Of a stretch of DNA of 64,000 nt, positions 1 through 11,842 are shown piece by piece. A program made the translations under genes and the position numbers. The notes below the pieces were generated by a model. The model made no database searches and was not told the origin of the DNA. It worked only from the letters and a program-made list of their open reading frames with translations. This DNA comes from Dolomedes plantarius (Eukaryota > Arthropoda > Arachnida > Araneae > Dolomedidae). The stretch covers positions 234,722,332 to 234,786,331 of the forward strand of contig OU015490.1 of assembly GCA_907164885.2 (NCBI GenBank), written 5' to 3'. Position 1 is the stretch's first letter, and every line of letters starts with the position of its first letter.

Positions 1-178
1 TGTATTTCCTGCCAAACGTGCTGTAGCATGTCATTGGTAACAGTTCCCAAAGTGGTATTGAATCTTTGGTTGAGTTCCTCGACATTTGAAAGAAACGAGG
101 GTACCTAAACCAGGTCTTTAATATTCCCTGAAAGGAAAAAAAAATCACAAGGCGTCAGGTCTGAAAAATGTGGCCATC
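1..178 (-). pseudogene. C-terminal fragment of a mariner-like (DUF4817/DDE type) transposase, cut by the window edge
   Basis: Read on the minus strand, two frames together give a typical end of an IS630/Tc1/mariner transposase: a segment PHFSDLTPCDFF, which carries the third catalytic Asp in the family context PDLTPCDFF, then NIKDLV, VPSFLSNVEELNQRF and TVTNDMLQHVWQEI. In the family this region follows the DDE core and leads to the C-terminus. The frame shifts inside a run of T/A near 130-150, and there is one in-frame stop after NIKDLV. Similarity ends at about position 178 and the rest lies beyond position 1 or is lost. Seen: the motif and the breaks. Known: the PCD-type third Asp of this group. 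The same group supplies the complete element at 34477-36329. Confidence 0.6.
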
Positions 179-1588
179 CTTGAAAAAATAAAAGAATTTT
201 AAGTAAAATATCGAAATAAAAATATGACGTGTTTCCAGACATGATATTAAATTATTAAATTATTTGAACAAGCATAGGCAAAGTTATTAGATCATAAAAT
301 GATGTTAAACTTTCTGAAACCCCCTGTCAATTAAACCTTAAGTCATCGGATGAATTTTTTGCTGTAACCCAAGTCTTTGTAGGTGTTGCAGTTTAAATGA
401 ACAGTAGGGTAATTTTTGAACTTTTTCAGTTATCCTACTAAACTGAAATAATTTAATAATTGTAGATAGCTAAGTTTTAAATTTACAGTGTATTTTTGAG
501 TTTCCTCAATTGTTTTTGATTTCTTTTATATGTAATGAGAAATAGAACGATATTTCCTCCGTTGTTTTGTCAGAACGAATACTAACAGATGTTATATAAA
601 AGAACACCTTCGTGTTACCATATGTCTCTAAATTGATAAATTCCTTCTTATTTTCACAAAGACATCCAAGATATCAAACTATAAGATTTTACAATTCTGG
701 TTTGCTTTTTTTATCATATGGATGCTTCCATTTGTGGGAACTAAGACAGGATTTATTACTAAAGTATCTTTACTTTTAAGAATATTTGCAGACCAATACT
801 GCGTATTAAGTAAATATAATATTTTCTTTTTCTAGAATTTCTTTCATCTTAAAATAGGCCTTCTTTAGTGATCTTTACAACATAATTAGCTAGGGAAAGG
901 GGAAATTTACGAAACTAACGACGAAGTTAGTTTAGAAATATTGATTTAGTAGAGATAAAAGTAAACGATGTGGAAGTAAAATGGACTTTCCTCGTTGCAT
1001 ATCGGTGACATATTGGCAAATATATCAGCACGCTTATGCAAACATAAAGGTTTGATTTATCGATTTCCGATATTTACAATAAACTCTACGAATACATTAA
1101 AAATTCAATTTTAATGTAGTTGTAATTGTTTAATTTTAATGTTTTTGTGGAGTTCATTATTCCCAGGTTTGTCAGCAGTATCTTAGGGCTAGATATTTGA
1201 GGTTTGCATCGTACCTCAATGGTAAAATATTAATGCCTATAAAACACAATACTCCATTAAAATAACTGCGTTTTCCAATCTGGGGTATTTTCCATAGTAT
1301 CACAGGGCGTGAACTCTCCTAGAGGATGTATTGGCTATATTATTGTTACTGATGTACTGAGTGTGTGTACAGCTTGTTTTGTGAACATTTTTTATTGGGC
1401 TGTTGAATATTTTCAGGGGCGTGTTTTTGTTGTTTAAACTTTTTTGAGTGAGCATATGGTCACGAGGATATAGAGATGAAATAAGGGAAATCCAAGGAAC
1501 CTATAGGTATTATGTTCTTTATACATTTGGATAGATTTATATCCCCTCCTCCCCTTTAAAAATCAGCTTTTTTGAGGGAATGACTTTC
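179..1588. other. AT-rich sequence without a supported gene
   Basis: No long open frame, no paired terminal repeats and no tandem array were recognised in these 1.4 kb. Confidence 0.5.
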
Positions 1589-1921
1589 TTAAATTTCCAT
1601 TTCCAAATGTAACTCCCCCATTCCACCCCTTACGATCTTTTCAATAATGACTTCAAAATAATAGAAACTGGCAATAGCCTGCCTCACGGAGGCAGGCATA
1701 TGTTTGACCGCAGAATCCGTCCTATTGGGGATTGTTTCCTCAGTTTTGCAGTTAGGTGACACTGCTGATGTACTGACCGCTAACGCATCAGCTTCTTTTC
1801 GGCTTTTACGCATGTTGCTCATGCTGTCGGGAGCGGTAGGTGGCACCTTTTCGAATTTCGCAGACTCTGCTCTCTTCATTTTCTTTTCTTTTGCCTGGTT
1901 TTGATTGTAAAAATCTCTCAT
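1589..1921 (-). other. 110-codon open frame of unknown status in a locally GC-richer patch
   Basis: The minus strand is open for 110 codons. Its predicted N-terminal half is hydrophilic and rich in Lys, Glu, Ser and Ala (it begins MRDFYNQNQAKEKKMKRA). I recognise no domain, signal peptide or membrane segment. The base composition from about 1680 to 1905 is clearly less AT-rich than the surroundings, which is the main reason to mention it. It could be an exon, part of an unrecognised repeat, or chance. No splice sites could be assigned with confidence. Confidence 0.12.
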
Positions 1922-1975
1922 AAGGGCCGATATAGTGGAGCAGAGGCTACTTTAGACTCTTCTAACAGCTATAAT

Positions 1976-2090
1976 TTTCAGAAATCGTAACCGATCTTCA
2001 CGAATGAAGTGTTATACACAGATCTCGTTGACAGAAAGCCGTAGACCTGTGTAGCTCCTTTACGTAGTTCATGCGTTACGATATCTGAAA
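1976..2090. repeat. Small fold-back (hairpin) element
   Basis: TTTCAGAAATCGTAAC at 1976-1991 is repeated inverted as GTTACGATATCTGAAA at 2075-2090 (15 of 16 match). Nested inside, ACACAGATCT near 2018 pairs with AGACCTGTGT near 2043 (9 of 10). The whole 115 bp can fold into one interrupted hairpin. No clear target duplication was seen. It could be a small MITE or a structured transcript. Confidence 0.45.
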
Positions 2091-2123
2091 GTCACAGACT
2101 TAAGCAATTCGGGTTTATCTTAA

Positions 2124-2871
2124 GGGGACTCACGACCCTTAAGTCGAGGAAATAAGACATATTTTCATACTTTGTGACTCTTTGTAACTATTTCAATTTA
2201 CTCCCAATTTTCCCAAATTTTATGTATATGATAAATTGATATATTTATTTGAATAAACAAAGTTTTAACTCTCAAAATAATTTAAAATGATTGTTTTAAA
2301 TGCTTTAGATATACCTTGTTTTTTAAGCATTTTTAGTGTATACTGACTTGTGCGCAGAACAATGAAATTAATTTTACACTTAAATGTATAATTCCTGTTT
2401 TATATTTAAAATAAATAATTCAAAATACAATTGAACATAAAACATTCAACATTAAAATATTTTTTCAATTTTTTAAAAACTGATCAAAATATACTTAAAA
2501 TTTCCTTAATTTTTTGCATTAATTTACCCCTGAAAAAAATAACAAAATGTGCAGTGATTGTAATAACTCTAGTTCAGACGCAATAAAATAACATGATTAT
2601 GCAGTGAGAAAAATTTGATGGAATTATGTTTTATAGTTTTTGAGATATCAGTTGCGGAATGATGCAAAATTACATTTTGAGAAAAATAAGTTTAAAATTG
2701 TTCTTACCATAAGCTTGATCAGTAATTAAATATTTAGAATATCGATATCTCGAGAACTAAGTGAAATATTTTCATGCGGTTTGCTTTATTTTGTTCAGAA
2801 ATGAACAGGCTTTAACATATATTTTTTTCAAAAAATCGAATGTTTTAAAGATTTAAGGGTAGTGAGTCCCC
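2124..2871. mobile_element. piggyBac-like MITE, family 1, copy 1 (TTAA target)
   Basis: A 748-bp element lies between TTAA at 2120-2123 and TTAA at 2872-2875. Its ends are inverted repeats: GGGGACTCACGACCC on the left and, read inward from the right, GGGGACTCACTACCC. It has no long open frame, so it is non-autonomous. A second copy of nearly the same length with the same ends and interior lies at 23489-24232, which confirms the boundaries. The TTAA duplication points to the piggyBac superfamily; the superfamily call is inference because no transposase is present. Confidence 0.7.
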
Positions 2872-2875
2872 TTAA

Positions 2876-5211
2876 GCCCCTATACTCGCGCCTAGAACTT
2901 GGCACGCATGTACAGTGTATCCTCTTTATACCTTTGGACATTTGGCTTTCAAACGGGATTGTTACTATCCGCTGATTAGTTGATGTGTTCTAGCTGTTAT
3001 AAAGTACTGTTAATTTGGCTACACTCTTAACTCTAGGATGTCTATGTGGAATTTCCACCCCTCAAGGCCTCGAAATACCATTAAACGCTGCTTAGAAAAC
3101 AGTAAGGGAACTTTAAAACCGCAGAGCTCCTTCGGAAGGGTCAAATGCAGGTATTTCCTCTCCCCGAAGCAGTCAGGGAGCGACAACGCATCAGCTGATC
3201 TCCCCAGCGGGTGAGCAGCAGAAAAACAATGTTCCGGCTCCTGACTGTTTGCGAACTTGACATTAAAGCAGAAAGACGGACCGCCCGCTGACAGCTATCG
3301 ATACGTCGGTTTCCGATGTTATATCGATAAATTAACTATCATAATTTTGCATACGAAACCAGGCTAGAACCAATAGGAAAAAGGGGTTCAGGAGAGCGAA
3401 AATTAAAATGTCCCACTAGGGGATAAGCTTATAAAAGAGATGGATGATAAGAGCTAGGAGGGTTTTATAGAACTTTTAATATTTGAGTGGCTAAAGGGTC
3501 GGAGAAAAATTTTCTCTAGGAAATTATTTGACTTAGGCTCTAGGTTTCAAAACTTGCACTTAGAAGACCAGATAGCCGCTGGCTCTAGTTAGGGGTAACG
3601 ATCCCTGGATAACTACCGCTAGATTGTTCGACTTATAACACTAGCGGATATTTCCGGACTTCATTCAGTTTTCCGTGCTCTGATTCTGATCTCCGAGACT
3701 CGACTAACAACTAGAGTGGTTGTGAATTTACTACTTTTCTTCAACCGTAGCAGTGGTGTGCGACTACGATTAATTTTAACGTGGACTGTAGCCGTAGCGC
3801 ACGTCATAGACTCATCATATTCATCAAGTGTTCCTGTATTAATGATTTTGTTTACTCCCATTTAACCCAAAGAACCGAAAGAAGTCTACATCTTTAAATT
3901 TCATAAATCTATTGTTTGGCTGTTATTTTCATTCCACGTGACATGGGATATACGCTACCATGAGAGTTTAATTTGACTCTATGTCACAGGTAAAGCACTT
4001 TACAGTACCCTATAAGCGACCGATTTGAAAGATGTATCTTACGTAAAATCATTAATAGACACTCCTCTTACATTATATACATTTTCATAGCAATGATAAA
4101 CAACTGAGGTATCAGAAGTATCCACAGTTTGATCAAAGGCATGTAAAAACTGTCCATGGGGTAATTTATACTTGAGAGTAAAACTGGTCATTATCCACTA
4201 TAATTTTGCTTTGTTATAAAATGTTAGGTTGAATGCTACCTTGGATAGAAGATACCTTCCCAACTCAATAATCAGAAGGTTCTTTAGAGGGCAATAGGGT
4301 TTATTACCATTAATAAAAACAACATGTAACAATAAAAACAACAGTGTGACTTGAGAACACGTATTCGTGCACAAGGAAATGAAGCTGTCAAACTACGAGG
4401 AAAATGATCCTCTTACATATAATGTAAAATGACGTCAAATAACGCGCGTCACAATTTTGCATGAAGCAATTGGTTTTTGGAATCGAAAATGCAATCGATG
4501 TTTAATCGAGCTAACATAAATTTTCAGTTTAAGCATAAAGTATCAAATCAGTCCTATACTACTTTTTCCGAAACATTAAATCGTTTCTGGCACTTGTTAT
4601 CATATGTTGTAAAGGCCAATTTTGTTCCGTTAAACTTGAAGTTTATTGATTTTTATTTCAATGGTTCAAAAGTTTAAGGGGGAATATAATATTCCTTCAC
4701 TATATATCTTGGAATAAAGTTTTTCTGTAATCAAAAATGCAGTATCATAATTTTGAGTTGAATTGGAATACATCTTAAGCGAGAGTAGGATATTTAACAA
4801 TCGGTAATCGCATTTTTCAGCGTGTTTGACAAATAATTTAAGACGAAATATTTTTGAATAATGCAGGATAGTTCACAATTTTAAAGAGAATTTTAAAAAA
4901 ATTGACAATACATTCATTGCTTAAGGGTGCAGTAAAACATTTCTAGCGATATGATATTTAACATTTGCTTGAATAATTCTTCAAATTATTTGATTACTAG
5001 CCCGTTTAAGATATAATAAAATATTTTGGGAGAAGGAAAGATAATAATTGGTAGAAATTTTTTATATTAATAGACCTCTAATGGCTTTTGGGTAAAATAA
5101 AATAGTATGGAAAAATGTTGGTCATTTAACAGGTGCAAAAAATACTTTCATAAAGTATTTCATTATGTATTTGAAATTACACAGAAAACCTAGGGAAAAC
5201 CAAAGATTTTT
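2876..5211. other. No supported gene; short GC-richer patch at about 3040-3330
   Basis: Mostly AT-rich single-copy-like sequence. From about 3040 to 3330 the composition is distinctly less AT-rich, without a recognisable open frame. The open frames at 3661-3861 and 4477-4677 are short and resemble no family known to me. Confidence 0.4.
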
Positions 5212-5215
5212 TTAA

Positions 5216-5801
5216 CACTAGAAAGATGACTGCCGTCATTTTGACAGTTTCGGACATACTACTGAGTGCTATGTCTGTATTTATGTCCTCAAGTTTCTGA
5301 AACTTTATGAATTTTTCTAATTTTACGCGAAATATGCACACACATTTACAAAATTATATTCGATAGTAAAGAGGAGGAGAAAATGTGTTGTATACCTACT
5401 AAGACTGAAAGCCGTTGATTTTTACGGCAATGTAGAAAACAGGAAGAAATATTTAAAATAATACCAGAAAAATATTAGTTACTTTTCTTCACTTCCCCCT
5501 TTTCAAAATAACAGAAATATTGGCTCTTCGGAAATATTGGTGTTAAAAAATAAGGACTGCACAAACTATTCATTTACTATATTTACGGATAAACCACACC
5601 AGGTTGTCAACTCGGCATACCTGCATTAAAATATATCTAAATTATATTAATTTATTACATATTCTTATGAAATAGTTAAAATTTAAAGTAAATAACCATT
5701 TAAAAAAACATTAAATATTTAAAATTCTTGATTTTATTTTTATCCGTCAAAATGTCGGCGTTCAGTCTTTTTAATAAGAAAAAATTCCCGTCTTTCTAGT
5801 G
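5216..5801. mobile_element. piggyBac-like MITE, family 2
   Basis: The element begins CACTAGAAAGATGACTG after TTAA at 5212-5215 and ends, read inward from the right, CACTAGAAAGACGGG, followed by CTAA, a one-base variant of TTAA. The terminal CTAGAAAGA resembles the ends known from piggyBac. A second, subterminal inverted pair (CCGTCATTTTGAC near 5232 and GTCAAAATGTCGG near 5746) gives the asymmetric double-repeat layout typical of piggyBac elements. It is 586 bp long with no coding capacity. Confidence 0.62.
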
Positions 5802-5805
5802 CTAA

Positions 5806-7247
5806 GTACTTGACTATTAAAATATTTGGAATATTTCCGTTTGTCACACTAAATCCTGTCAAAAGAAGTTGATCTATTTGAAGTATGACCAATCAATACT
5901 TCTTTATCTTTTCCTCACTGATACGGAGGAAACAGTGAGGAAAATTTTGAACATAACGAAAAATGATCCTATTATAAATCCACTGTTTCTGAGATAAAAA
6001 AGACTCAAGTTCTGGTAGAAACTTCATTCATAGAGTTACAATTCACTTCATGCGTGCACTTTCAGCTTGAATGTCTACAATCTTTTTCTTCTCGAGCTAC
6101 GTGATGCTCATCAAGATAAAAGAAAATATGCCTGATAATGCATCACCACCTTCTTTGTAAATTAACATAGACTAATATCTGATCAAAGATTAGAGGGATT
6201 TCAAGATTTTGTGTTAATTTTGTGTCCATACCGCAGCGTAAAATGAAATTAATTTTCAAAGGCAACACATAGATAATGCAAAGTTAGATTGTATACGTTA
6301 CTTGAAACATTTTTTAGTTCATTCCTGCTGTCAAGATGATGCATTTTTTTTCTTTAGTATCAGCAAGTTTGGAAAAATCAGTTCTCTAGCAGTAATTTGC
6401 TCAGTTTTCTTGCCTTATATTGTTTTAGAATCAATAGGTTTTACTTCAAGCAAAGCAAATTCTATTATAAAAGTAATCTTATAATAGGTTTCAGATTTTC
6501 AACAGCTTTTCAATACACGCTCTATTTAACAGCTTTTTTTTCAAAAAAGGAACATTATCTTTCAATATATTATCAGCATTTTTGCGATATACATATTCAT
6601 TCATTAAACATTATTGAACATGTATGATGCATTGAAAACTATTTGAATCTGATCGATATTATAATATAATTAGTTATTTGCCTGTAATTTTAAAGCACCA
6701 TATTTTGTCAGTGTATTCCTCGTAGTCGCAAACAGATTGCTTTATTGGTAATTATTCCGGTTTTCTATATTTGATTATATGCGTACTATTTAATGCAAGG
6801 TTTAAATATTTATAAGTAAGAAAAAGCATAAAATAAGGTTTCGCAAACAATCTCCCTATGTTTCACTCTGGAACTAATTATAAACATTCCTTTTCGTCAA
6901 TAAACATTAGACTTCAAAGAAATATTCGAAATACGACCTGTATGTGGGTGATCGAGCTAGCTCATACTTGGTAAAAGTTACATATACGAGACTGCAAACA
7001 ATACAGAGGATACAAATAGTATTTCCACAAAGGGAATTTTCGATATATCTGCAAGAAAATGAAATGCATGGAAAAATTAAACAGCAAAACAGGTTTTCCG
7101 TTTTCAAACAACTAATTGTTGAAGCTGAATTGAAAACTGTGGTATAATGTTTACCTATAAAAGAGGAAGAAATGACAACATCTTAGAAGAACAAGAAATA
7201 TTTACACACATATAGTTTTGACTTGCTTACACAAACTGATAATATTT
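5806..7247. other. AT-rich sequence without a supported gene
   Basis: Only short open frames with Phe/Ile/Tyr/Ser-rich translations typical of AT-rich DNA. No inverted or tandem repeat was recognised. Confidence 0.5.
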
Positions 7248-7260
7248 AGTATGAAGTCCA

Positions 7261-7626
7261 GGGGTGTAATGTAACATGCCTCTTCGTGGTGCACCCTGGT
7301 TACACTAAATCTGCCTCAACGTTGCCTCGCTTCCACGTATTCTCTTGAGCATTTGATTAGTGTTCATTATGGAAATGTATGCACTGCGAATTTTGTCTGG
7401 GCATGATTGTTTGAATGTCCCCCTTCACAAAATTGGTCTTCTTTAGAGACTCTCCTGTCTGTACTCTATGTGACTTTGGACAATAAGGATAACAAGCCTA
7501 TCGGTGAATTTTTGTACTGCATTAATGGCTTTTAATTCTATTGTTCTGAAGTATTGGGAAGCTAGACTAAGGCTAATGGCTTAATGGCCAAATGCCTGGC
7601 ATTTCTATAAATAAATAAAGAAATAA
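7261..7626 (+). mobile_element. Retroposed insert (SINE or LINE 3' end) with A-rich tail and 13-bp target duplication
   Basis: The 366-bp insert is flanked by a perfect 13-bp direct repeat, AGTATGAAGTCCA, at 7248-7260 and 7627-7639. Its 3' end is an A-rich simple tail (AAATAAATAAAGAAATAA). A perfect target duplication plus a tail is the signature of target-primed reverse transcription. I see no tRNA-type A and B boxes, so a LINE 3' fragment or a SINE with an unrecognised head are both possible. The interior is less AT-rich than the host sequence. Confidence 0.72.
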
Positions 7627-7973
7627 AGTATGAAGTCCATGGGCATCAATAATGGTTTGCAGTCCTTTCTTTAATTTATCAAGCTACATTTAGAGTTCTT
7701 CTATTAGTAATTTAGAGATGAGAATTAATTATGAATTGCGAGATAATTTATGATTGACCTTCTAGAGAAAGTAGATACTATTTTTTTAAACTTCTCATTG
7801 GATGTGACTTTTAGCCCTGTAAGGAACTGGTCTACCCAGAAACAATATGAACTTTTCAATTATTGAATATTATATAAATTCTAAAAAACAATAGGGATAA
7901 AATTTTTCGTCCTAATTGAAGTTTTTCCCATCACACTCTTTGATCGAAAGTTACGGATATAATCGAATAAACT

Positions 7974-8330
7974 ACATTGTTGTTATTTCTTATGGCACCA
8001 TGCCGGAGAAATTCCAGAGGAGGTCCATATACGATAAAGGGTGAAGGTTACGGCTCCGTTTATAATGAAACCACAAGGGTCGGAGTCCGACTTAGCCAGG
8101 TGGCACCTCAATTTTGACCGAACAACCCCTTGGGTGACATTTTCTGGGGGATCGTACCCTCTCCCATCCTCTGTGAACTCTCCATCCTCTGTAGAAGGAC
8201 TTTCCTGTCTACGGATTTAACGTACCCATATCCGGCCTAGACACGGAGGTATTTAATGGCGCTTGTTGGGATTCTATCGGAGCACCCCCAGCATTGAAAG
8301 CCGACGCTCTACCACTAAGCTTTCTCAAGC
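7974..8330 (-). mobile_element. tRNA-derived SINE, family S, copy 1
   Basis: On the minus strand the head at 8330 reads like a tRNA 5' half (GCTTAGTGGTAGAGCGTCGG, a box A context). The body contains GTCTAGGCCGGATATGGGTA and the end is TTG/CAA-rich. It is flanked by a perfect 10-bp duplication CGAATAAACT at 7964-7973 and 8331-8340. The same body occurs at 9522-9835, 18226-18795, 39476-39622 and 59231-59581, which defines the family. Confidence 0.72.
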
Positions 8331-8663
8331 CGAATAAACTTTGTAAATCTGAAGGACTCAAATTATGAGAAGGCTTATTATGGTAACGGTTAGCACATCT
8401 GTAGGGAAAATCTCTTTCATTAGCTGAAAAACATGTATTTTAGCAAAACATAAACTAATAATTTGGTGATTAGAATAGAAACACTTGTAAGAATAAATGG
8501 ATGTTATTTGATTATTACGTTGGAGAAATATTTCAATTTAATGTTAGGGCGTTCAATAGTGTAAGCTGCAAGTAGGAGTATTGTGTAAGCCTGGTTCCTT
8601 TTGATAGATTCTTATCCGTGCATTCTAAGTTGTATGTTAAGCCCAAGTACCAAATTTCCTTAA

Positions 8664-8991
8664 CTCTCTGAAGGCCGAACCAGCCAAACATTGAGAAGAC
8701 CGAAATTCTCCTAGATTGCCTCCCCCCCCAGTTCCTGGTAGATGGTCATTCTACCAACAGTTCAGCGTCACCACAGAGTCGTTCTCTTATCTGTTCGATC
8801 ATCTTTTATTGTCTAGAACCGATGCCTGTATACTTTATGATCTGATGCTGATAGTGGGGCCGCACCCTACCGTGACACATTTCAGTACAATCGTCAGGAT
8901 GTTCTTTGGGGGAAGGGAAATACACTTCTCGTCCTCGGCCGGAACGGTCTTTTGGGGTAAGCTGCAAAATGGGCTATTGGTCGTCAGAGGG
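8664..8991. mobile_element. piggyBac-like MITE, family 3
   Basis: A 328-bp unit sits between TTAA at 8660-8663 and TTAA at 8992-8995. The ends form an imperfect inverted repeat: CTCTCTGAAGGCC on the left and, read inward from the right, CCCTCTGACGACC. The interior is less AT-rich than the flanks and includes a C run near 8720. The 98-codon open frame inside it (8716-9012, +) overruns the right end and looks like chance. The superfamily call rests on the TTAA duplication only. Confidence 0.5.
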
Positions 8992-9521
8992 TTAAGCTGT
9001 ATTAAATATTAGATCATGTTTCTATGCTTGGTTGGTTACTTGATAGTAGTTACAACGATTCCCAATTTTATCAGCTTTTGCTTCTCTTTTGACCGGTCTC
9101 GCGTTTTGGTGCCACTCTTCTTAATTGTGTGTCGCTGGCCCCTTCCCTTGCTTCTGGAGCATCCATCATTCGGCAATATTTTCTAAATTAAAATTTATTC
9201 AAAATTTTCTCTCTCCACAGCCACTCTAAGTGGCTTCCCGCCAGCCGATCTGAGTGGCTCACGGTCCCCTCTGGCAGCTCCAGTGAGCCTGGTGTATGTG
9301 TGTGTGGGTGCTTGGAAGGGCGAGGGCGTGGGGGAGTGGTCGTCTGCTGCGGTCTGCCTCTACCGGAGGGGGTCAACCCGAAAGGACTTAGCTGCTATGT
9401 CGGGTCCCATGCGATGCAATGTAACCATATCATAACAGACTACCCTGGCCACTACAAGTTAGATTACGATTCATTATAGAGCTCTAAAGGATATTTTTTG
9501 CAATATGGAGCGTCTGCCTTT

Positions 9522-9835
9522 ATTGTTGTTGCTATTTGTATGCTATCTCGCTAGATGAACCTGAAATGGTCCATTGCAGGCTGCAGGTTGAAGAGATACA
9601 CACCACTTTTTACTTGGTACCATACCAATTATTACCGAATTTCCCTGGAGCAACATTTTGTGGACTCGTACGATTATCCTACCTTTACAAACCATATGGA
9701 GAAACTTTCCGGCCTGCAGATTTGACGCACCCATACCCGGTATAAACACGATATCATTCAGTGACGCTTATTTCGATTCGAACCCTGCACCTGCAGTGCC
9801 GAATTCCAACGCTCTAACAAGAAGGTTGTCGTAGG
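9522..9835 (-). mobile_element. tRNA-derived SINE, family S, copy 2
   Basis: The minus strand shares the family S body (the plus strand has TTTGACGCACCCATACCCGG near 9720, matching GGATTTAACGTACCCATATC in copy 1). A box B-like stretch, GGGTTCGAATCG, reads on the minus strand at about 9777-9788. The end near 9525 is the TTG-repeat tail. No clear target duplication was found. Confidence 0.6.
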
Positions 9836-9840
9836 CCCTC

Positions 9841-10270
9841 TGGAACGTGTTACCTTGTTGATTATATTAAAATTTTTTAATGTTCTAAATTTTACGAATT
9901 TTCGTGAAAAAATGGATTTTGTTATAATTATACAATCACAATTATGAAATCCGTAAAGAAAATAAAAATTTTAACTTTATCCGAATTGCGTATCATTTAT
10001 TAAAATAAATTTCTGTGACGAGTACTAAATTAGGTTATTATTTTCTTAAACAACACTAATTGATATTTCTCAAAATCTGGAAGGTCTTACCTTGTTAACT
10101 AATTTAAAAAATTATTCAATTCATTAATTTTCCAAATTTCTGGGAAAAATGGTCTTAATTATAATCAAGCATCCAAAATTACGGAAACGCAAATAAATAA
10201 AATTAGTAGAAATTTTAGCTTCTTCTGAGTTACATCTTATTTATTCAAAGAAATTTCTGGGGAACAAAAA
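9841..10270. repeat. Degenerate tandem duplication, period about 235 bp
   Basis: Two consecutive units start with closely similar sequence (TCTGGAACGTGTTACCTTG near 9840 and TCTGGAAGGTCTTACCTTG near 10076) and run in parallel: an ATTAAAA-rich stretch, AATTTTCG/AATTTCTGGGAAAAATGG, a TTATAAT core, then AAATTTCTG near 10008 and 10251. The units have diverged considerably, so the duplication is old. Confidence 0.5.
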
Positions 10271-11842
10271 AAAGTGTTATATTGGAAAAAAGTTTCTTCG
10301 TTAGAATTAAAGGATTAAAAAAGCAGTTTCTTTTGTTGTAAATTTTATCGACATATCTGTTTTTGTCAGCAAGAGATTAAAGATGTTTAATTAGCAAAAA
10401 AAAGATAGAATACGTTTTTAAATACTCATTTTCTCTTAAACCTAAATCTTTGAGCAAAAATTAATTATTAATATCTAATTTCTAAAACAGATTTAAATAA
10501 GATTTTGTAATTCCAGAAATTACTTTATAAAAAGGGTCATTAAAAATACAAAAACACAAAATCTGTGGTCTTTCATAAACCTTTGTTATTAAAATGTTTT
10601 TCAGTTATATCGGTAAATAAATGTTTAAATGGAATTGAAGCTTTGTATTTTAGACATCCAATCTGTTGAAATAGTGAACAATTTAGTGAAGAAAATTAGA
10701 TGAAATGAATAGTATTTGCATTTTAAAGGAAACAAAAATATGTCGCGTCGTCTATGCTAATGGAAAAGAGAAAGTTTCAATACTTTCAAGAAAAACAAAA
10801 GAAAAGTAACACATCAAAAACCATTGAAAACAATGCAGAATTTCGGAATAAAAAAATCTTTTAGGAGTTTTTGTAAAGAAAAATCAAAATATTTTAAAAT
10901 CTGAATAAAAACGTTTTTCTCTATTCATTTTACAATCCTACTATACTATAGAAAATGTTTGATTCATTCATTTTAAAGAATATTGAGCGAACTTGTTTTA
11001 AAGGAAGATAAATAAAAGACGTATTTAACGTGTGTGATAAAGTCGACAATTACCTGGATAATTACTTTTACGAAAGGGAAAATTTGTTTTTGTGTTTTTC
11101 TAACGAGATTGCCATTATTTATTAAAATGATTTTCTAGCATACTTTTTTGTTGTTGAATTGAAAAAAAATATTGAAGAACTATAAAGGAAAACTCTTTTT
11201 TAAACATTATTGCCCTTATGGAGAACGTAGAGCAACGATTATAAAATATATACACCAAAGTTTTCTTCTGTGATCCCCCCCCAAAAAAAAAAAAAAAAAA
11301 AAAACTAAAGAAAAAAAAAATTAAATAAAATAAAATAAATAAATAAAAGTTTTGCAGAATAGTATAAATAGACAATTACATTGTAGGTATACCTCCTTGA
11401 ATAAGACACTGCATTGACATTCAGAAATTAAAAATGCGAATATGAAATATGGGAGATATATTCTTTTTTTGCTTTTTAATCCTGATACAAAATGTTTAAA
11501 CCGCAATACTGAGTTTACTAAATATAGATAATTTCACACAAAATTTGTGCCATTGTTATGCAACTTCTTGACACAGCCTGTAAAAAGTGAGTCACTCATA
11601 TCTCAACCAACTTGGTTAGAACTTTGCATTTTGAAAGCGAAATAATATCTAGTGTAATGCTTTGAAATTTATTCGATTTGAAGAAGAAATAATTTACTTT
11701 ATGAAAGAGAAATCTATTTTTCCTTAAACGATCTAAATAGTCAAGCATTTGTATGATGTAACCGAACGATGCGATTATATATGTGCGAACATATATAAAT
11801 GGTAATAAAGATACATGCAATTTTACATAGTGAGTTGAAATA
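10271..11842. other. AT-rich sequence with a poly-C/poly-A tract, no supported gene
   Basis: A run of C followed by about 23 A residues and further A-rich sequence lies at about 11275-11345. The open frames here are translations of this low-complexity sequence. Confidence 0.5.

Noticed and set aside
11115..11506. Phe/Ile/Leu-rich minus-strand open frames
   Set aside because: They cross poly-A/poly-C tracts and AT-rich sequence. The Phe runs are translated homopolymers.
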